From positions 1 through 19,515 of the forward strand of contig JBEKFZ010000077.1 of assembly GCA_050013075.1 (NCBI GenBank): DNA of 19,515 nt, given 5' to 3'. Under the pieces are notes generated by a model. It ran no database searches. It was given only the letters and a program-made list of their open reading frames with translations, and was not told the DNA's origin. A program made the translations under genes and the position numbers. Source of the stretch: JBEKIK01 sp050013075 (GTDB taxonomy: Bacteria > Planctomycetota > Planctomycetia > Pirellulales > Thermoguttaceae). Positions 8,007-14,388 of the stretch are shown one piece after another (the stretch's first letter is position 1; every line of letters begins with the position of its first letter).

Positions 8007-8029
8007 GCGAAACCGCAAGCGGTTTTTTT
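8007..8029 (+). terminator. Probable intrinsic terminator of ribD
   Basis: The stem AAACCGC/GCGGTTT (8010-8016 and 8019-8025) is followed by a run of seven T (8023-8029), 46 nt after the ribD stop. The hairpin is a copy of the repeat unit found in tandem at 1800-1914, so a dispersed repeat appears to have been adopted as a terminator. A heptad-like stretch with repeated TCAGT words (about 7972-7993) precedes it. Confidence 0.75.
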
Positions 8030-8038
8030 AGAAATGCA

Positions 8039-8076
8039 ACCGGCCGGGATTCCCCTCCCTGGAAATCCCGGCCGGT
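8039..8076. terminator. 13-bp perfect inverted repeat between convergent genes
   Basis: ACCGGCCGGGATT (8039-8051) and AATCCCGGCCGGT (8064-8076) form a GC-rich 13-bp stem with a 12-nt loop. It lies 28 nt past the stop of the minus-strand lipoprotein gene, so a role in ending that transcript is likely, although the downstream T content is modest (TGCATTTCT). Confidence 0.6.
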
Positions 8077-8104
8077 ATAGTGTCGGTCACGAGGTGGCAA
8101 ATTC

Positions 8105-8464
8105 TCACGGACCGATGCTTTGCGGGTTACGCGCCAGAAAATCGCGCGGACCGCGTGTTGTATAATAGGGATATGCAACTGCTCCGGCAGCCGGTCCGGG
8201 GGCGAAACCTTCGTCTTCGCCGGCGCCTCGGCACAGACGGCAGCCTCGGCCGCCGCATAGACGGCAAGGTGCCTGCCGATTGGGATCCGAGTTGGGATCC
8301 GAGCAATTTTGGCAAGAATTGCAACCGCACGAGGCGCAGTTTTCCGGCGCTTGGGCGCAACTTCCTTGCACGCAAGCAATCGGCCTTCGGCCGTGGGCCG
8401 ATAGGCAGCCGGTCAACGAGGTCAATGCAGTCAGCGCCAGGATTACATGGATGGCACGTTTCAT
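8105..8464 (-). CDS. Cysteine-rich lipoprotein
   Basis: This 119-residue protein begins MKRAIHVILALTALTSLTGC, a type II signal peptide with lipobox LTGC and lipidated C20. The mature part carries many cysteines: CASCGCNSCQNC, then CRLCGGRGCRLC, the latter like a CxxCxGxxCxxC zinc or disulphide cluster. It ends with an Ala/Pro/Gly stretch and YPYYTTRGPRDFLARNPQSIGP-type residues that I associate with planctomycete envelope lipoproteins. The start is supported by AAGGA about 10 nt upstream on the minus strand. It is transcribed divergently from the metallophosphoesterase gene. The 203-bp gap between them shows no repeat and no convincing -35/-10 pair. The export signal is clear, but the function is unknown; metal binding or a structural disulphide role is possible. 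Confidence 0.82.
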   Translation of the reverse strand: MKRAIHVILALTALTSLTGCLSAHGRRPIACVQGSCAQAPENCASCGCNSCQNCSDPNSDPNRQAPCRLCGGRGCRLCRGAGEDEGFAPGPAAGAVAYPYYTTRGPRDFLARNPQSIGP

Positions 8465-8667
8465 ATCCGAAGATTCCTTTTCTTTCGATATCAGGAAAGG
8501 GCCAAGCCCTATGGAATTGTCATCGGTCTAACAACCCGTAGAATCCAGAAAATCGGTAAAAGCGTTGTATTCGGCAGAAAGGATATAAGCGATTCCGTCC
8601 TACATATTTACAACCGTGGCGTAAAATAGATAAATTAACGCGAGATTGCGGGCGGAAAGATTGGTTT

Positions 8668-9534
8668 ATGGTCGCCTCAGATCAATACATCGAAGAAATC
8701 ATTGCCATGTTCGCCCAGTCCACGGAGGCCAATCTCCATACCCCCACGAAAGAAGGAAATATCGTTGTCATCAGCGAAGAATTGGCCGACGAGGTAATGA
8801 TTACCGGTGATTTGCACGGGCATAGGCGGAATTTTAATCTCATCAAAAAAATCGCCGCCCTGGATAGCCATCCGCGACGCCACCTGGTGCTGCAAGAGGT
8901 CTGTCACGGCGGACCGCTTTATATGCAAAACAGCGGGTGCATGTCGCACACCCTGCTTGAAGACGTGGCCATCCTGAAAAACAAATATCCCGACCGGGTG
9001 CACTTTATCCTCGGCAACCACGAATTGGCCGAACTGACCGATTTCCCCATCCAGAAAAACAAGCAACTGCTGAATCTGCTTTTCCGGCTGGGATTACAGC
9101 AGATGTACGGGCCGGCCACGGAAAGAATCCGGGAAGCCTATCTTCCTTTTTTGCAGAGCTGCCCATTGGCCGTGCGTTTGCCGCACGGAGAGTTCGTCTC
9201 GCACAGTATTCCGGAAAACTGCGACACGCAAGACTTCGATGCCGATATTTTTCATCGCGAAATCGGTTATGGCGAATACTTTGGGCAATCGGGCGTTTTC
9301 CAGTTGGTTTGGGGGCGCGATCAACGCCGGGAAAACGCCTGCGCGTTCGCCGAACTCGTCGGCGCCAGAATCCTTATCAATGGGCACGAGCCCTGCGTCG
9401 AAGGTTATTTCGCCCCTAACGACCTGCAAATTATTCTCGACTGTTGCAGCGATAATGCCGGCTATTTAATCCTCCCCACTAATCAGCAATTAAGCCATGC
9501 GGAAATCATGGCGCGGGTGCAAAAACTGCACTAA
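8668..9534 (+). CDS. Calcineurin-like metallophosphoesterase
   Basis: This 288-residue cytoplasmic enzyme of the calcineurin-like metallophosphatase superfamily hydrolyses phospho-mono- or diesters at a two-metal site. Visible motifs are ITGDLHGH (about 45-52; metal ligands D48 and H50), LGNHE (115-119; N117 and H118), SHS (about 178-180, in place of the usual V-H-A/G), and NGHEP (238-242). The usual second motif GDxxDRG is not visible: the region between the first and third motifs reads LVLQEVCHGG, so the bridging aspartate may be replaced. The ATG is not preceded by a clear Shine-Dalgarno sequence. It is flanked by the divergent lipoprotein gene and a repeat-filled gap. The substrate cannot be assigned; nucleotide or protein phosphatase activity are both possible. 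Confidence 0.85.
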   Translation: MVASDQYIEEIIAMFAQSTEANLHTPTKEGNIVVISEELADEVMITGDLHGHRRNFNLIKKIAALDSHPRRHLVLQEVCHGGPLYMQNSGCMSHTLLEDVAILKNKYPDRVHFILGNHELAELTDFPIQKNKQLLNLLFRLGLQQMYGPATERIREAYLPFLQSCPLAVRLPHGEFVSHSIPENCDTQDFDADIFHREIGYGEYFGQSGVFQLVWGRDQRRENACAFAELVGARILINGHEPCVEGYFAPNDLQIILDCCSDNAGYLILPTNQQLSHAEIMARVQKLH

Positions 9535-9540
9535 AACAGG

Positions 9541-9568
9541 GGATAGTGGTTAGTGGATAGTGGTTAGC
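9541..9568. repeat. Four tandem heptads of GGWTAGT type
   Basis: GGATAGT, GGTTAGT, GGATAGT and GGTTAGC follow without gap just after the metallophosphoesterase stop. It is a short tandem heptamer repeat, related in wording to the arms at 529-608. No coding or promoter signal overlaps it. Confidence 0.8.
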
Positions 9569-9634
9569 GGGATATTACTCGTTTAGCCGCGACTTCGTTA
9601 ATTGAATTTCAGGTAATAAATGTCGCATTAAATA

Positions 9635-9761
9635 GCCGGCGGCTAAAAGCCGCCGGCAGGATTTCACGAGTTTTCCGGCGGTCGTTGACCGCCGGCTAGT
9701 GAGACCATTATTTATCTGAGACTCAATAGCCGCGACCGGGCACCGACCGAAGGTTGGTCGG
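9635..9761. repeat. Cluster of three GC-rich hairpins in a 384-bp gene-free gap
   Basis: Hairpin 1 pairs GCCGGCGGCT (9635-9644) with 9648-9657 around AAA. Hairpin 2 pairs CCGGCGGTC (9675-9683) with 9687-9695 around GTT. Hairpin 3 pairs CCGACC (9743-9748) with GGTCGG (9756-9761). The first two share the GCCGGCGG outer stem and look like copies of one palindromic family. None is followed by a T run. The rest of the gap from 9535 to 9918 holds only the heptads above and no gene I can support. Confidence 0.8.
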
Positions 9762-9918
9762 GGAACGTTAATTATGGGCAGTGGGCAGAAATGGGGTGGA
9801 TGGGAGGTATGGGCAAGCTGCTGCCTCTTTGTTTCCGATTCGCCCTTGGACAAATCGCCCGTATTTGCTAAAAAGTGCCCTTTAACACGCCCAGGCTAAA
9901 CGCTTTGGGACGAGCATC

Positions 9919-11922
9919 ATGAATTTTATCAAAGTCGTACGCATGGCGATCAGGTATCGCTGGACCTTTTTTAGCTCGATCGTTTGTGCCTTGATTGTGG
10001 CGGTCTTTTGGGGAGGAAATATCGGTACGGTTTATCCGATCGTGGAGGTGGTTTTTCAAGGCGAATCGCCACAACACTGGATTGCCCAGAAAATAGATGA
10101 TTCCCAAAAAACTGCCGCGGATAAAACCGCCGAAATCGCGGCTCTACAAAAAGAATTGCCCAATGCCGCGCCTAAAGAGCAACAAGCGATAAATCAGCGC
10201 ATCGATGTGGCCAAAAACCGTTTGGAGGCGGAAGAAAAGGCTCAATCTCATTATGTCCGGATCAAACCCTACATCGACGGCTATCTGCCCGAGAATCCCT
10301 TCAAATTCATGGCCTTGGTTATCGGACTGTTTCTCGCGGGCACGTTTATAAAAGATGTTTTTCTGATCGCCAACAGCATCCTCGTCGCCCGGATGGCCCA
10401 ATTTGCTGCCTTCGATTTGCGTAAACTTTTCTACCGCCGGACATTGCGCTTGGATTTGGCTACGTTCAACGACGAAGGCACCTCCGATTTGCTCAGCCGT
10501 TTTACCAACGACATGAATCAAGTGTCTTCGGGTCTGGAAACGCTTTTCGGAAAATCCATAGTGGAACCGCTAAAAATGGCCGCATGTCTGATCGGCGCGG
10601 CCTGGATTTCCTGGAAGCTTTTGCTTGTTTCAATGTTGATTATGCCTTTGGCGGGTTATGCCGTGCGCTGGCTGGCCAAATCGTTGAAGCGGGCGAATCG
10701 CCGGGCCATGGAGGAAATGGCCGTCATCTATACCACGCTCGAGGAAACCTTCCGAAACGTCAAAATCGTCAAGGCCTTTACCAACGAACGTCAGGAGCGC
10801 CGTCGTTACCATAAAAACAGCAAGAATTATTTCAAGAAGGCCCTGAAAATCGCCGGGTACGACGCCCTTGTGCATCCCATCACCGAAGTGCTGGGAATCG
10901 TCGCCTTTTGCCTTGTGATGTTGGCTGGGGCATGGTTGGTCCTTGCCCATGAAACGCATTTTTTGGGCATCCGCATGTGCGATCGGCCTATGGACTACGG
11001 CGACTTGCTGCTGTTTTACAGCCTCTTGGCGGGCGTGGCCGATCCGCTTAGAAAACTTTCCGACGTCTTCAACCGCCTGCAAGCCGCCGGCGCGGCCTGC
11101 GATCGGATCTTCGACCGCCTGGAACGCGAACCTACTATCCGCGATCCGCAGTGTCCCGTAACTGTGGGCCGCCATCATCGCGACTTGGAGTTCGCACATG
11201 TAAGTTTTGCCTACAAACCCGGTAAAAACGTGTTGCAGGACGTGAATCTCAAGATCGGATTCGGCGAAACGATCGCCATCGTGGGTCCCAATGGTTCGGG
11301 CAAAAGCACGCTTGCGCATTTGATTCCCCGCTTTGCCGACCCTAACTCCGGCGAAATCCGGCTGGACGGCGTGCGTCTTGGCGATATGCGACTTAAGGAT
11401 TTACGCGGTCAGATCGGACTCGTTACCCAGGAAACCGCGCTTTTCGACGATACCATCTTCAACAATATCCGTTACGGTTCGCCGGATGCCACGCGCGGGC
11501 AGGTCATCGAGGCCGCCAAACAAGCCCATGCCCATCGGTTCATCGAAAATGAGCTTCCGCAGGGCTACGATACAATGGCCGGTACGTTGGGTAATAAACT
11601 TTCCGGCGGGCAAAGACAGCGGATCGCCCTTGCCCGGGCGATCCTCCGCGATCCTTCGATTCTGATCCTGGACGAGGCGACCAGCCAAGTCGATCTGGAA
11701 AGCGAACAGGCCATTCAAAAGGTGCTGGAAAAGTTCATCCTCAACCGCACCGTCGTTATCATTACCCATAGGCTGGCAATTCTGGCCCTGGCCGACAGGA
11801 TTGCGGTCATCGAGGACGGGCGGATAGTGGACGTTGGCAAGCACGAAGAGTTGCTTGCAAAATCGGGCCTTTACCGCCGCTTGTACCAAATTCACTTTGA
11901 CGACTTGCGGCAAACGGCCTGA
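9919..11922 (+). CDS. Type I ABC exporter, fused permease and ATPase (MsbA/lipid-exporter style)
   Basis: This 667-residue half-transporter would act as a homodimer in the inner membrane, exporting a lipid, drug or peptide with ATP. The first helix lies at about 17-40. An unusually long outer insertion follows (about 50-125), with a heptad-like, coiled-coil-prone stretch of K/E/A/Q residues. The second helix is at about 131-150 and the remaining helices end near 370. The ATPase domain has Walker A GPNGSGKST (456-464), Q-loop VTQET, signature LSGGQRQ (561-567), Walker B ILILDEA with D585 and E586, and the H-loop H617. The ATG starts at the first helix. It is monocistronic and followed directly by a 93-bp inverted-repeat element. 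The substrate is unknown; the MsbA likeness is general only. Confidence 0.93.
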   Translation: MNFIKVVRMAIRYRWTFFSSIVCALIVAVFWGGNIGTVYPIVEVVFQGESPQHWIAQKIDDSQKTAADKTAEIAALQKELPNAAPKEQQAINQRIDVAKNRLEAEEKAQSHYVRIKPYIDGYLPENPFKFMALVIGLFLAGTFIKDVFLIANSILVARMAQFAAFDLRKLFYRRTLRLDLATFNDEGTSDLLSRFTNDMNQVSSGLETLFGKSIVEPLKMAACLIGAAWISWKLLLVSMLIMPLAGYAVRWLAKSLKRANRRAMEEMAVIYTTLEETFRNVKIVKAFTNERQERRRYHKNSKNYFKKALKIAGYDALVHPITEVLGIVAFCLVMLAGAWLVLAHETHFLGIRMCDRPMDYGDLLLFYSLLAGVADPLRKLSDVFNRLQAAGAACDRIFDRLEREPTIRDPQCPVTVGRHHRDLEFAHVSFAYKPGKNVLQDVNLKIGFGETIAIVGPNGSGKSTLAHLIPRFADPNSGEIRLDGVRLGDMRLKDLRGQIGLVTQETALFDDTIFNNIRYGSPDATRGQVIEAAKQAHAHRFIENELPQGYDTMAGTLGNKLSGGQRQRIALARAILRDPSILILDEATSQVDLESEQAIQKVLEKFILNRTVVIITHRLAILALADRIAVIEDGRIVDVGKHEELLAKSGLYRRLYQIHFDDLRQTA

Positions 11923-11926
11923 TAAC

Positions 11927-12019
11927 GTTGAAAAAGGGGTCAGAACTATTTTTCTTTGATACGAAAAAAACATGTAGAATTATTAGGAATAGAAAAATAG
12001 TTCTGACCCCTTTTTCAAC
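11927..12019. mobile_element. 93-bp MITE/REP-like element with 29-bp perfect inverted arms
   Basis: Positions 11927-11955 and 11991-12019 are exact inverted copies (29 of 29) around a 35-bp AT-rich core. The arms contain AAAAAGGGGTCAGAACT. The element begins 4 nt after the stop of the ABC exporter gene. No reading frame is present, so it would be moved in trans, if mobile at all; arms with GGGGTCAG are reminiscent of REP elements linked to RAYT (TnpA-REP) transposases. As RNA it forms a long stem ending in CCCCTTTTTC, so it may also end transcription in both directions. Confidence 0.85.
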
Positions 12020-12310
12020 TCGGCTTTATTCTTTTGGCATGGTTTTTGCTACCCAATTAGTGTGACTTCAAGTAATTGACTAAGATCGAGCGGGGTCGGA
12101 ACAGAGAATAGACCTGCCACTGTTGGCTTTGGAATTAATAACGTAGAAGACATACGAGATTGGAACGTAGCGAAACCCCTGATAAGTATCCCCTTTCAGG
12201 AACAGAGAAGTAGAGGCATCTCATGGCTATCGGAGGCGAGTGCTTCCGAAAAACTAACGGCGAGTTGAGGATTATTGCCCGAGCGATCCTCAACTCGCCT
12301 GTTTTATTTT
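12020..12310 (+). ncRNA. Candidate structured non-coding RNA upstream of a strong terminator
   Basis: This part of a 585-bp gene-free stretch has no reading frame I can support on either strand, yet it ends in a textbook terminator (12259-12310). It contains local inverted words such as CCTGA/TCAGG and TCGGA/TCCGA, and a repeated word GAACAGAGAA (near 12100 and 12201). A TTGACT lies at about 12077, without a good -10 at normal spacing. It does not show the conserved blocks of RNase P RNA, tmRNA or SRP RNA, and I could not match it to 6S RNA. The call rests on an orphan terminator and absence of coding, so it is tentative. Confidence 0.35.
12259..12310 (+). terminator. Strong intrinsic terminator with no gene before it
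   Basis: GGCGAGTTGAGGAT (12259-12272) pairs perfectly with ATCCTCAACTCGCC (12286-12299) around a 13-nt loop and is followed by TGTTTTATTTT. A second T run follows at 12318-12324. The nearest plus-strand gene upstream ends at 11922, beyond the inverted-repeat element. Confidence 0.8.
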
Positions 12311-12343
12311 AATACAGTTTTTTTGAACAAATGATGCAAAATC

Positions 12344-12369
12344 GGGCACTGTCCTATTAGTGTGTTGCT
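12344..12369 (+). repeat. 26-bp end repeat, copy A
   Basis: This is one of four copies of a GGGCAYTG...GTGTTGCT repeat. It is preceded by AAAATC and followed by CTCTAT, both shared with copy B-right (16163-16188). It lies 20 nt after the T tracts of the orphan terminator. Confidence 0.8.
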
Positions 12370-12435
12370 CTCTATCGGGTGGATTGCAATTACCTCTTAT
12401 CGGTACTGTTTTGACCTACTCTTTATCTGTCGGGT

Positions 12436-12444
12436 TGTTATAAT
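12436..12444 (+). promoter_or_regulatory. Extended -10 promoter for the DUF4258/DUF2283 pair
   Basis: TGTTATAAT is a perfect extended -10 (TGn then TATAAT at 12439-12444), predicting a start near 12451. A TTGACC lies 22 nt upstream, too far to be a normal -35, so the extended -10 would carry the activity. Confidence 0.5.
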
Positions 12445-12507
12445 CCGAACCTCTTGCTTTTCTTTCAGTTGCTTGCGATCAATGTTAGGATATGGCAAAA
12501 TGACCTA

Positions 12508-12825
12508 ATGGAAACAAACGGACGGCGCCATTTCGGACGCTTTACAGTCATTCCTACTGAGATTCGTCATGGAGAGGAAGTCGCGCACTCAGTGCTTGGT
12601 TTTAATAAGGTATGGTTTACAAGACACGCGCTCTTGAGAATGAAGCAACGGCATATTTCGCAAACGGATGTATTCTTGGTTTTAGAGGAGCCGATACAAA
12701 AAGGACTGAAGACGCAGCCAGGTAGATATCGCTGGCGGAGGGGAACTGTACATCACCGTGCGATTGATGTCGTATTTGAAAAATGGCCTGATAAAGTGTG
12801 TATCGTGACAGTCATTGTACTTTAG
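12508..12825 (+). CDS. DUF4258 family protein, putative toxin of a two-gene module
   Basis: This 105-residue protein carries the DUF4258 pattern VWFTRHALLRMKQRHISQTD at about 33-52, then an ARG/LYS/TRP-rich middle (GRYRWRRGTVHHRAIDVVFE) and a C-terminal strand VCIVTVIVL. DUF4258 proteins are small, RelE/BrnT-like in style, and often lie beside DUF2283 genes; they are suspected to be toxins, but the biochemistry is not established. I chose the ATG at 12508. A TTG at 12454, about 3 nt after the predicted transcription start, would give 123 residues of less conserved sequence. The next gene begins 8 nt after its stop, and its ribosome site overlaps that stop, suggesting translational coupling. 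Confidence 0.75.
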   Translation: METNGRRHFGRFTVIPTEIRHGEEVAHSVLGFNKVWFTRHALLRMKQRHISQTDVFLVLEEPIQKGLKTQPGRYRWRRGTVHHRAIDVVFEKWPDKVCIVTVIVL

Positions 12826-12833
12826 GTGAAATA

Positions 12834-13115
12834 ATGAAACCAAATAACTTTTCTTTTCGCATATCTGTAGAAACGAATGATAAGACCGGGCACGTCATGG
12901 CAGTATACCTTCAAGTCCGAAAGGGAAAGGTTAAGACTACAAAAGAATACGCCGACGGGGATGCTTTTGGCGATTATGATAAGCACGGCCATCTTCTCGG
13001 CATCGAAGTGTTGGCACCATGCAGAGCATCAGTTCTTGATAATATTGCAAAACAAAACCCTGCCAAGAAATTTGTGCGAAACACAATTCCGCGAGGTATG
13101 TTAGTAAAGGCATAG
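12834..13115 (+). CDS. DUF2283 family protein, putative antitoxin partner
   Basis: This 93-residue protein has the DUF2283 block VMAVYLQVRKGKVKTTKEY and DYDKHGHLLGIEVLAPCR (about 21-65), typical of short proteins coded directly after DUF4258 genes. AGGTGA (12824-12829) overlaps the stop of the upstream gene and sits 4 nt before this ATG, so the two are probably made together. DUF2283 proteins are thought to be antitoxins in such pairs, which is an inference from genomic association. The gene is longer than many DUF2283 members because of an added C-terminal part (KNPAKKFVRN-like, basic). The 42 bp after it, up to the transposase stop, hold no gene. Confidence 0.78.
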   Translation: MKPNNFSFRISVETNDKTGHVMAVYLQVRKGKVKTTKEYADGDAFGDYDKHGHLLGIEVLAPCRASVLDNIAKQNPAKKFVRNTIPRGMLVKA

Positions 13116-13157
13116 GCTGCCATTATCTACGCCAGAACGAGGCATTTTGACTGGGTG

Positions 13158-14117
13158 TCAGCATTTTGTTGCTAACTCAATCAGTAGTTTTTCAAGTGAC
13201 CATGTTTGGTCAGTCAATCCAGCGTTTACGGCTGGGGTTGTCTTTAATGTCATGTGAACCCGGCAGAAATTATAGTACAGGAAGTACAAGGCCAAGTGGT
13301 ATTCGTGGTTTGCCCACTTCTTGCTATGCGCATTGGTAAGTCGGGTCATGCGGCGTACTGCCATGCGGATACTGAGGTTTTGGCGCTCAATATGGGAGGT
13401 GCAAACAAGGTGCGGAAGGGGATAGCCGCAAACTGAGTGCATCTTTAAGTCGATTATTTCGCCCGGGGAGTAACGGCCTTCCGTTTCTTTTCCTTGGTTT
13501 CCGTATATCTTAATCAATTGGGCAAAGTCAATTTGCCCGCCGAACACTTCGGGGATTATGGTAGTGTAAGGCTTGTAGCCATCCGTAGTAATCTGACACC
13601 GGCCAGCCAAGGCAAGCCGTAATTTGTCCGCGAATTGAACAGTATCAAGCGGCGTGCGGCGTCCTACATGCCAAGCTAGGATTAACTTGTTAGTCCTTTC
13701 GATGGCAAGGAAAGTATAGCAATCCCCGTAACCCTCTCCGTAGTGTTTACGCAAACGTGTTTTCTCTTTGCATCCCACAAAGCCCCATGTTTCGTCACAT
13801 TCCACGTCCATAGCTGGGAGGTTTTGCATCTTAGTTTCCCAATAACGCAGGGCGCGCTTTCCCAGCACTTCTAATAGCCCCAAGATCGTATCGCGGTGGA
13901 TGCCGGTAAGCCGTTCGACAGAACGGATTGAATTGCCCTCTAAGAGCATCCGCAAGGCAAGCACGGCCTTTGTCTTGTCGATCCGCATATCGCCAAAAGG
14001 TTTGGGCTGGGCGGGAATCCAGGTTGTGCCGCAAAGAAGACAGCGAAACCGCTGGTTGCCGTGTCGATCGTGTCCATGTTTCTTAAAAGTGTCATGTTTA
14101 CAGGCGGAAACTATCAC
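13158..14117 (-). CDS. IS1-family transposase (single-frame DDE type)
   Basis: This 319-residue transposase cuts and joins the ends of an insertion sequence. The N-terminus has a zinc-ribbon-like block with C6, C26 and C29 (NQRFRCLLCGTTW), followed by a helix-turn-helix (VERLTGIHRDTILGLLEVLG). The DDE catalytic residues appear as D108 in VECDETWG, D179 in TTDGYKPY and E244 in SHIERQN. The C-terminal RVHMTLKTTPAVNAGLTD is typical of the single-ORF IS1 group that needs no frameshift. The frame is intact. It is the only minus-strand gene in the island and separates the DUF4258/DUF2283 pair from the RHH-PIN module. I could not find convincing inverted repeats of its own immediately around it. A strong minus-strand promoter at 14252-14279 could drive it. 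Confidence 0.92.
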   Translation of the reverse strand: MIVSACKHDTFKKHGHDRHGNQRFRCLLCGTTWIPAQPKPFGDMRIDKTKAVLALRMLLEGNSIRSVERLTGIHRDTILGLLEVLGKRALRYWETKMQNLPAMDVECDETWGFVGCKEKTRLRKHYGEGYGDCYTFLAIERTNKLILAWHVGRRTPLDTVQFADKLRLALAGRCQITTDGYKPYTTIIPEVFGGQIDFAQLIKIYGNQGKETEGRYSPGEIIDLKMHSVCGYPLPHLVCTSHIERQNLSIRMAVRRMTRLTNAHSKKWANHEYHLALYFLYYNFCRVHMTLKTTPAVNAGLTDQTWSLEKLLIELATKC

Positions 14118-14151
14118 AACGAATCCCTTTCCGTTTCTGGGCAGGATTCGC

Positions 14152-14236
14152 TATAATTGTGTGGAGGTCACTACTGAGCGAAACCCGCTTGGTTGTGCGG
14201 CCCCGTCAGTGCTGATAACATTGACGGGGTTTTTTC
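14152..14236 (+). ncRNA. Candidate ~70-nt small RNA antisense to the transposase leader
   Basis: A TATAAT (14152-14157) with a weak -35 (TTCCGT at 14129, spacing 17) predicts a start near 14164. A strong terminator ends at about 14236. The short transcript has two hairpins: AGCG/CGCT near 14176-14188 and the terminator stem. It contains no reading frame. It runs opposite to the predicted transposase mRNA leader (14245 down to 14118). Antisense control of transposase expression, as known for IS10 RNA-OUT, is a plausible reading but is inference only. Confidence 0.4.
14201..14236 (+). terminator. Intrinsic terminator upstream of the RHH gene
   Basis: CCCCGTCAGTG (14201-14211) pairs with CATTGACGGGG (14219-14229) through 11 bp with one G-T wobble around a 7-nt loop, followed directly by TTTTTT (14230-14235). 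It is oriented for plus-strand transcripts only. Confidence 0.8.
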
Positions 14237-14251
14237 ATGTCTTATATCGTT

Positions 14252-14279
14252 ATTATATATATAATATCTATATAGTCAA
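14252..14279 (-). promoter_or_regulatory. Minus-strand sigma-70 promoter reading toward the transposase
   Basis: On the minus strand TTGACT (14279-14274) and TATAAT (14257-14252) are separated by 16 nt, close to consensus. The predicted start is near 14245, giving a leader of about 128 nt before the transposase ATG at 14117. Its -35 lies inside one arm of the 17-bp inverted repeat described next. Confidence 0.65.
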
Positions 14280-14371
14280 GCAAATTTTATTAGTCATAAG
14301 TGCTTGATATAATTGATGTTGCGACATGACTTTATCGGTAGTTAATGAATGTAATTGACTATATAGATATT
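14263..14371. promoter_or_regulatory. 17-bp perfect inverted repeat framing two divergent promoters
   Basis: AATATCTATATAGTCAA (14263-14279) and TTGACTATATAGATATT (14355-14371) are exact inverted copies separated by 75 bp. Each contains the TTGACT -35 of an outward-facing promoter. Such symmetry suggests paired operator sites, perhaps bound by the RHH protein coded just downstream, looping the DNA and shutting both promoters. A further inverted pair CAAGCA/TGCTTG lies between them. The regulator is inferred, but the repeat itself is plain. Confidence 0.7.
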
Positions 14372-14382
14372 TTCGATATACT
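14355..14382 (+). promoter_or_regulatory. Sigma-70 promoter of the RHH gene, giving a nearly leaderless mRNA
   Basis: TTGACT (14355-14360) and TATACT (14377-14382) are spaced 16 nt apart. The start would fall at about 14388-14389, on or next to the ATG at 14389. Translation would then be leaderless, unless the in-frame ATG at 14422 is used. Confidence 0.65.
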
Positions 14383-14388
14383 ATTTAT

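Noticed and set aside
9575..9853. 92-residue minus-strand reading frame
   Set aside because: It runs through the hairpin cluster, its sequence is dictated by the repeats, and it has no family pattern or ribosome site.
10630..11319. 229-residue minus-strand frame inside the ABC exporter gene
   Set aside because: It is antisense to a clearly conserved ATPase and membrane domain and is a shadow frame.
12020..12310. RNase P RNA, tmRNA, SRP RNA or 6S RNA
   Set aside because: None of the conserved blocks of the first three is visible. The 6S likeness was limited to short words and could not be supported by a central bubble with a closing stem.
13900..14307. 135-residue plus-strand frame across the transposase start
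   Set aside because: It is antisense to the transposase N-terminus and then crosses a terminator and promoter region; no protein family is recognisable.
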